The notes beneath the pieces are model-generated. The model saw only the letters and a program-made list of their open reading frames with translations, ran no database searches and was not told the DNA's origin. Source: Sphaeroforma sirkka (Eukaryota; Opisthokonta; Ichthyosporea; Ichthyophonida). Taken from it: a DNA stretch of 31,459 nt. Made by a program: the position numbers and the translations under genes. Below, one piece after another: positions 25,871 through 31,459 of the stretch. Numbering within the stretch: the first letter of the stretch is position 1; every line of letters begins with the position of its first letter. The stretch is taken from positions 1 through 31,459 of the forward strand of contig LUCW03001851.1 in the NCBI GenBank assembly GCA_001586965.3, written 5' to 3'.

Positions 25871-28127
25871 ATATTTCTGTTCTGTGTGTATATATACAGA
25901 TATTTCTGTTCGTGTGTATATATACAGATATTTCTGTTCGTGTGTGTATATACAGATATTTCTGTTTGTGTGTATATACAGATATTTCTGTTCGTGTGTG
26001 TATATACAGATATTTCTGTTCTGTATGTGTATATACAGATATTTCTGTTCGTGTGTATATACAGATATTTCTGTTCTCATGTATATACAGATATTTCTGT
26101 TCGTGTGTATATACAGATATTTCTGTTGTGTGTGTATATACAGGTATTTCTGTTCGTATGTATATACAGATATTTCTGTTCGTGTATATATACAGATTTA
26201 TTTCTATTGTGTGTGTATATACAGATATTTCTGTCTCGTGTGTATATACAGATATTTCTGTTTGTGTGTATGTATATACAGATATTTCTGTTCGTATGTA
26301 TATACAGATATTTCTGTCTGTGTGTATATACAGATATTTCTGTTCGTGTGTATATACAGGTATTTCTGTTCGTGTGTATATACAGATTTCTGTTCTGTTC
26401 GTATGTATATACAGATATTTCTGTTCATGTGTGTATATACAGATATTTCTGTTCGTGTGTGTATATACAGATATTTCTGTTCGTGTGTGTATATACAGGT
26501 ATTTCTGTTCTGTGTATATATACAGGATATTTCTGTTCGTGTATATATATACAGGTATTCTGTTGTGTGTATATACAGATATTTCTGTTCGTGTGTGTAT
26601 ATACAGATTATTTCTGTTCGTGTGTATATACAGATATTTCTGTTCGTATGTATATACAGATATTTCTGTTCGTGTGTATATACAGATATTTCTGTTCGTG
26701 TGTATATACAGATATTTCTGTTCTGTATGTATATACAGATATTTCTGTTCGTGTGTATATACAGATATTTCTGTTCGTGTGTATATACAGATATTTCTGT
26801 TCGTGTGTATATACAGATATTTCTGTTCGTGTGTATATACAGATATATTTCTGTTCGTGTGTATATACAGATATTTCTGTTCGTGTGTATATACAGGTAT
26901 TTCTGTTCGTGTGTATATACAGATATTTCTGTTCGTGTGTATATACAGATATTTCTGTTCTGTGTGTATATACAGATATTTCTGTTCGTGTGTGTATATA
27001 CAGATATTTCTGTTCGTGTGTGTATATACAGATATTTCTGTTGTGTGTATGTATATACAGATATTTCTGTTCGTGTGTATATACAGATATTTCTGTTCGT
27101 GTGTATATATACAGATATTTCTGTTCGTGTGTATATACAGATATTTCTGTTCTGTGTGTATATACAGATATTTCTGTTCGTGTGTATATATGATATTTCT
27201 GTTCGTGTGTATATACAGATATTTCTGTTCGTGTGTATATACACATATATTTCTTGTTTCGTGTGTATATACAGGTATTTCTGTTCTGTGTGTATATACA
27301 GATATTTCTGTTCGTGTGTATATACAGATATTTCTGTTCGTGTGTATATACAGATATTTCTGTTCGTGTGTATATACAGGATATTTCTGTTCGTGTGTAT
27401 ATACAGGATATTTCTGTTCTGTGTGTATATATATACAGATATTTCTGTTCGTGTGTATATACATATTATTTCTGTTCGTGTGTATATTATACAGATATTT
27501 CTGTTTGTGTGTATATACAGATATTTCTGTTCGTGTGTATATACAGATATTTCTGTTCGTGTGTATATACAGATATTTCTGTTGTGTATATATACAGGAT
27601 ATTTCTGTTCGTGTGTATATATACAGATATTTCTGTTCGTGTGTATATACAGATATTTCTGTTTGTGTGTATATACAGATATTTCTGTTCGTGTGTATAT
27701 ACAGATATTTCTGTTCGTGTATGTATATACAGATATTTCTGTTCGTGTGTATATACAGATATTTCTGTTCTGTGTGTATATACAGATATTTCTGTTCGTG
27801 TGTATATACAGATATTTCTGTTCGTGTGTATATACAGATATTTCTGTTCGTATGTATATACAGATATTTCTGTTCGTGTGTGTATATACAGATATTTCTG
27901 TTTTGTGTGTATATATACAGATATTTCTGTTCTGTGTATATACAGATATTTCTGTTCGTGTGTGTATACACATATTTATTTCTGTTCGTGTGTATATACA
28001 GATATTTCTGTTCGTATGTATATACAGTATTTCTGTTGTGTGCATATATACAGATATTTTCTGTTCGTGTATATATATACAGATATTTCTGTTCGTGTGT
28101 ATATACAGATATTTCTGTTGTATGTAT

Positions 28128-28185
28128 ATGTATATACAGATGTATTTACTGTTTTGTTATGTATGTATATACAGAGATATTTTCT
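28128..28185 (+). repeat. Irregular units in the right A block
   Basis: The segment reads TATATACAGATGTATTTACTG and then TTTTGTTATGTATGTATATACAG. The ATATTTCTG half is lost from one unit and replaced by GTATTTACTG. It is one of the stronger local disruptions of the right block. Confidence 0.55.
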
Positions 28186-29349
28186 GTTCGTGTGTATATA
28201 CAGATATTTCTGTTCGTGTGTATATACAGATATTTCTGTTCGTGTGTATATATATACAGGTATTTCTGTTCGTGTGTATATACAGATATTTCTGTTCGTG
28301 TGTATATACAGATATTTCTGTTCGTGTGTATATACAGATATTTCTGTTCGTGTGTATATACAGATATTTCTGTTCGTATGTATATACAGATATTTTCTGT
28401 TCGTGTGTGTATATACAGATATTTCTGTTCGTGTGTATATACAGATATTTCTGTTCTGTATGTATATACAGATATTTCTGTTCGTGTGTATATACAGGTA
28501 TTTCTGTTCGTGTGTATATACAGATATTTCTGTTCGTGTGTATATACAGATATTTCTGTTCGTATGTATATACAGATATTTCTGTTCGTGTGTATATACA
28601 GATATTTCTGTTCGTGTGTGTATATACAGATATTTCTGTTCGTGTGTATATACAGATATTTCTGTTCATGTGTGTATATACAGATATTTCTGTTCATGTG
28701 TGTATATACAGATATTTCTGTTTGTATGTATATATACAGATATTTCTGTTGTGTGTATATATACAGGTATTTCTGTTCGTGTGTATATACAGATATTTCT
28801 GTTCGTGTGTATATACAGGTATTTCTTTGTGTGTGTATATACAGATATTTCTGTTCGTGTGTATATACAGATATTTCTGTTCGTATGTATTACATATATA
28901 CAGATATTTCTGTTCGTATGTATATACAGATATTTCTGTTCGTATGTATATACAGATATTTCTGTGTTCGTGTGTATATACAGATATTTCTGTTCGTGTG
29001 TATATACAGATATTTCTGTTCGTGTGTATATACAGATATTTCTGTTCGTGTGTATATACAGATATTTCTGTTCGTGTGTATATACAGATATTTCTGTCTG
29101 TGTGTATATACAGATATTTCTGTTCGTGTGTATATACATTTATTTCTGTTCGTGTGTATATACAGATATTTCTGTTCGTGTGTATATACAGATATTTCTG
29201 TTCGTGTGCATATACAGGTATTTCTGTTCGTGTGTATATACAGGTATTTCTGTTCGTATGTATATACAGATATTTCTGTTCGTGTGTATTACACAGATAT
29301 TTCTGTTTGTGTGTATATACAGATATTTCTGTTCGTGTGTATATACAGG

Positions 29350-29410
29350 TATTTCTGTTGTGTATATATATTTCTGTTCGTGTGTATTACTGTTATATAT
29401 TTTTCTGTTC
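29350..29410 (+). repeat. Irregular units lacking the ACAG anchor
   Basis: Two successive units lose CAG: GTGTATATATATTTCTG near 29,360 and TATTACTGTTATATATTTTTC near 29,384. Deletion between the TATATA of the first half and the GATAT of the second half would give this form. The same loss is seen near 30,003. Confidence 0.55.
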
Positions 29411-30574
29411 GTGTGTGTATATACAGATATTTCTGTTCATGTGTGTATATACAGATATTTCTGTTCGTATGTATATACAGATATTTCTGTTCGTGTGTAT
29501 ATACAGATATTTCTGTTCATGTGTATATACAGATATTTCTGTTCGTGTGTATATACAGATATTTCTGTTCGTATGTATATACAGATATTTCTGTTCGTAT
29601 GTATATACAGATATTTTCTGTTCGTATGTATATACAGATATTTCTGTTTCGTGTGTATATACAGATATTTCTGTTCGTGTGTATATACAGATATTTCTGT
29701 TCGTGTGTGTATATACAGGTATTTCTGTTCGTGTGTATATACAGATATATTTCTGTTCGTATGTATATACAGATATTTCTGTTCGTGTGTATATACAGAT
29801 ATTTCTGTTGTGTGTATATACAGATATTTCTGTTCGTGTGTGTATATACAGATATTTCTGTTCGTGTGTGTATATACAGATATTTCTGTTCGTGTGTGTA
29901 TATACAGGTATTTCTGTTCGTGTGTATATATACAGATATTTCTGTTCTGTATACAGATATTTCTGTTCGTGTGTATATATACAGATATTTCTGTTCGTGT
30001 GTATATATATTTCTGTTCGTGCATATATACACAGATATTTCTGTTCGTGTGTATATACAGATATTTCTGTTCGTGTGTATATACAGATATTTCTGTTCGT
30101 GTATATATATACAGATATTTCTGTTCGTGTGTATATATACAGATATTTCTGTTCGTGTGTATATACAGATATTTCTGTTTGTGTGTATATACAGGTATTT
30201 CTGTTCGTGTGTATATACAGATATTTCTGTTCGTGTGTATATACAGATATTTCTGTTCGTGTGTATATACAGGATATTTCTGTTCGTGTGTATATATACA
30301 GATATTTCTGTTCGTGTGTATATACAGATATTTCTGTTCGTGTGTATATACAGATATTTCTGTCTGTATCATGTATATACAGATATTTCTGTTCGTGTGT
30401 ATATACAGATATTTCTGTTCATGTGTGTATATACATATTTCTGTTGTTCGTGTGTATTACAGGTATTTCTGTTGTGTGTGTATATACAGATATTTCTGTT
30501 CGTATGTGTATATACAGATATTTCTGTTCGTGTGTGTATACAGATATTTCTGTTCGTGTGTATATACAGATATT

Positions 30575-30665
30575 TTGTTGTTCAGATATGTGTATATACA
30601 GATATTTCTGTTCGTGTGTATATACAGATATTTCTGTTCGTGTGTATATACAGATATTCTGTATA
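30575..30665 (+). repeat. Irregular units near the right end
   Basis: GATATTTTGTTGTTCAGATATGTG near 30,570-30,593 and GATATTCTGTATATACAG near 30,653-30,668 show lost linkers within two otherwise type A stretches. Confidence 0.55.
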
Positions 30666-31459
30666 TACAGATATTTCTGTTCGTGTGTATATACAGATAT
30701 TTCTGTTCGTGTGTATATATACAGATATTTCTGTTCGTGTGTATATACAGATATTTCTGTTCGATGTATATACAGGTATTTCTGTTTGTGTATTACAGAT
30801 ATTTCTGTTCTGTGTATATATACAGATATTTCTGTTCGTGTGTATATACAGATATTTCTGTTCAGTGTGTATGTGATATACAGGTATTTCTGTTTTCTGT
30901 ACGTGTATATATACAGATATTTCTGTTCGTGTGTATATACAGGTATTTCTGTTCGTGTGTGTATATACAGATATTTCTGTTCGTGTGTATATACAGGTAT
31001 TTCTGTTCATGTGTGTATATACAGGTATTTCTGTTCGTGTGTATATACAGGTATTTCTGTTGTTCGTATGTATATACAGATATTTCTGTTCATGTGTATA
31101 TACAGATATTTCTGTTCGTATGTGTATATACAGATATTTCTGTTCGTATGTGTATATACAGATATTTCTGTTCGTGTGTATATACAGATATTTATGTTCT
31201 GTGTGTATTATTTCTGTTCGTGTGTATATACAGATATTTCTGTTCATGTGTATATACAGATATTTCTGTTCGTATGTATATACAGGTATTTCTGTTCGTG
31301 TGTATATACAGATATTTCTGTTTGTGTGTATATACAGATATTTCTGTTCGTGTGTGTATATACAGATATTTCTGTTCGTATGTATATACAGATATTTCTG
31401 TTCATTGATGCATATGATATTTCTGTTCGTGTGTATATACAGATATTTCTGTTCGTGTG

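Larger units (their letters stand above)
22251..28200 (+). repeat. Right type A block
   Basis: Essentially all units are type A (TGTATATACAG). TTAG is not seen. The frequent sub-variants are GTGTGTATATAC (28-bp unit), TATATATACAG (28-bp unit), TTCATG, GTATG and single-base insertions giving ACAGGATATTTC (near 24,103, 24,673, 25,641, 26,523, 27,378, 27,404 and 27,596). Because neither TAG nor TAA is created by these variants, both strands stay open for long distances. Type A repeats are palindromic at TGTATATACA, so both strands offer the same short motif. Confidence 0.88.
1..31459 (+). repeat. 26-bp tandem satellite / megaminisatellite array (whole window)
   Basis: The entire window is a direct tandem repeat with a 26-bp period. 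The first half of the unit is GTGTATATACAG and the second half is ATATTTCTGTTCGT. The most constant part is ACAGATATTTCTGTT; most variation falls in the TG-rich linker TCGTGTGTATATA. Common variants are A-to-T at unit position 7 (TATATAC to TATTTAC), TTCG to TTAG, GTGTG to GTATG, loss of the C in TTCG (25-bp unit) and an extra GT or TA (28-bp unit). All units point the same way; I saw no inversion. The unit is about 69% AT, with 12 T and 6 A on the + strand and one CpG. About 1,210 units fit in the window. No transposon, gene or RNA gene interrupts it. The right end is open. I do not recognise this unit as a named satellite family. Confidence 0.98.
1..31459. promoter_or_regulatory. Pumilio/PUF-type UGUANAUA motif in nearly every unit (RNA level, hypothetical)
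   Basis: What is seen: type A units contain TGTATATACA, a perfect palindrome, so an RNA from either strand would carry UGUAUAUA. Type B units contain TGTATTTACA, so only a - strand RNA carries a match (UGUAAAUA); the + strand RNA reads UGUAUUUA and does not fit. What is known: UGUANAUA is the established recognition element of Pumilio/PUF proteins, and the vertebrate NORAD RNA titrates Pumilio with many such sites. What is inferred: a transcript of this array would carry one site about every 26 nt. Nothing in the window shows that the array is transcribed, and the motif may be a chance result of the unit sequence. Confidence 0.3.
28201..31459 (+). repeat. Right type A block, CAGGTATTT-enriched part
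   Basis: Type A units continue, but an A-to-G change giving ACAGGTATTTC becomes frequent: near 28,257, 28,496, 28,763, 28,817, 29,216, 29,243, 29,347, 29,717, 29,906 and 30,192. It is densest in 30,450-31,290, with about eight cases. The form is essentially absent from the type B core, but it occurs in the left edge (near 20, 453, 505 and 1,527). Disordered units at about 28,130-28,180, 29,350-29,405 and 30,575-30,665 are more common than in the preceding block. This could mark approach to the right border of the array or a separate sub-family. The window ends inside the repeat, so the two cannot be told apart. Confidence 0.75.

Noticed and set aside
24729-27971. Long reverse-strand open frame (1,080 codons) rich in YLYIHTNRN-like repeats
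   Set aside because: It is the reverse complement of type A units, which lack stops. It exists only where type B (with TAA) is absent, and nothing marks it as coding.
18709-30876. Giant open frame of 4,055 codons on the + strand (and one of 2,430 codons at 17,436-24,728)
   Set aside because: It is a translation of the tandem repeat. The same 26-residue pattern appears in all three forward frames, indels only move it between equivalent frames, there is no non-repeat domain, and its limits match stop-bearing variant units.
1-31459. CRISPR array (short direct repeats at regular spacing)
   Set aside because: The repeats are contiguous with no unique spacers; the variable part of the unit is only a few bases of TG-rich linker, and there is no cas gene.
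1-31459. Telomeric or subtelomeric simple repeat
   Set aside because: The unit has no TTAGGG-like core; TTAG occurs only as a C-to-A variant followed by TGTG.
1-31459. Centromeric satellite with CENP-B box
   Set aside because: The CENP-B box consensus (TTCG....A..CGGG) is not met: TTCGTGTGTAT lacks the CGGG part. A centromeric location cannot be excluded, but the sequence gives no support.
1-31459. Retroelement or DNA transposon remnants inside the array
   Set aside because: No stretch longer than a few tens of bases departs from the repeat; the irregular segments are all explained by indels of the unit.
22251-31459. TATATA motifs as TATA-box promoters
   Set aside because: TATATA recurs every 26 bp as part of the unit, with no start-site context or downstream gene.

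Overview
The whole 31,459-bp window is one uninterrupted, head-to-tail tandem array of a short AT-rich repeat with a 26-bp unit. That makes roughly 1,200 units (window length divided by 26). I see no gene, RNA gene, transposon or unique sequence longer than a few tens of bases. The consensus unit reads GTGTATATACAG (first half), then ATATTTCTGTTCGT (second half). About 31% of it is G+C, and the + strand is T-rich (12 T against 6 A). It carries one CpG, in TTCGTG. The right edge of the window is still inside the array. The left edge looks close to the array boundary, because the first ~350 bp are strongly decayed.

The array is divided into domains by a diagnostic base at position 7 of the unit. 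Type A units read TGTATATACA, a perfect 10-bp palindrome. Type B units read TGTATTTACA. Left to right there is: (i) a decayed edge, 1 to ~350; (ii) a type A block with many indels, to ~1,700; (iii) a mixed A/B zone to ~3,600; (iv) a nearly pure B core to ~12,800; (v) B with a growing minority of A to ~18,500; (vi) a mixed zone to ~22,250; (vii) almost pure A to the end, whose last ~3 kb are enriched in a CAGG sub-variant. The A-B-A layout suggests that B arose inside an older A array and expanded outward. A secondary C-to-A change (TTAG instead of TTCG) is common among B units and is not seen after about 18,905.

Very long open frames run through the array, the longest about 12.2 kb and 4,055 codons on the + strand. 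I judge them non-coding. The unit contains no stop triplet in any frame, and 26 is not a multiple of 3, so all three frames of the same repeat are read in turn and give a 26-residue pseudo-repeat. Where frames open and close simply reflects which variants are present: TTAG makes + strand stops, and TATTTAC makes - strand stops.

The organism cannot be identified. A homogeneous array this long, with CpG sites plus apparent CpG-decay products (TTTGTG, TTCATG), fits satellite or large minisatellite DNA of a eukaryote that methylates CpG. That is inference. The most interesting hypothesis is that nearly every unit carries a perfect Pumilio/PUF RNA-binding element (UGUANAUA), on both strands in type A and only on the - strand in type B. 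If transcribed, the array would make an RNA with about a thousand PUF sites. Many single-base indels could be real or could be long-read assembly noise, and this cannot be told from one sequence.
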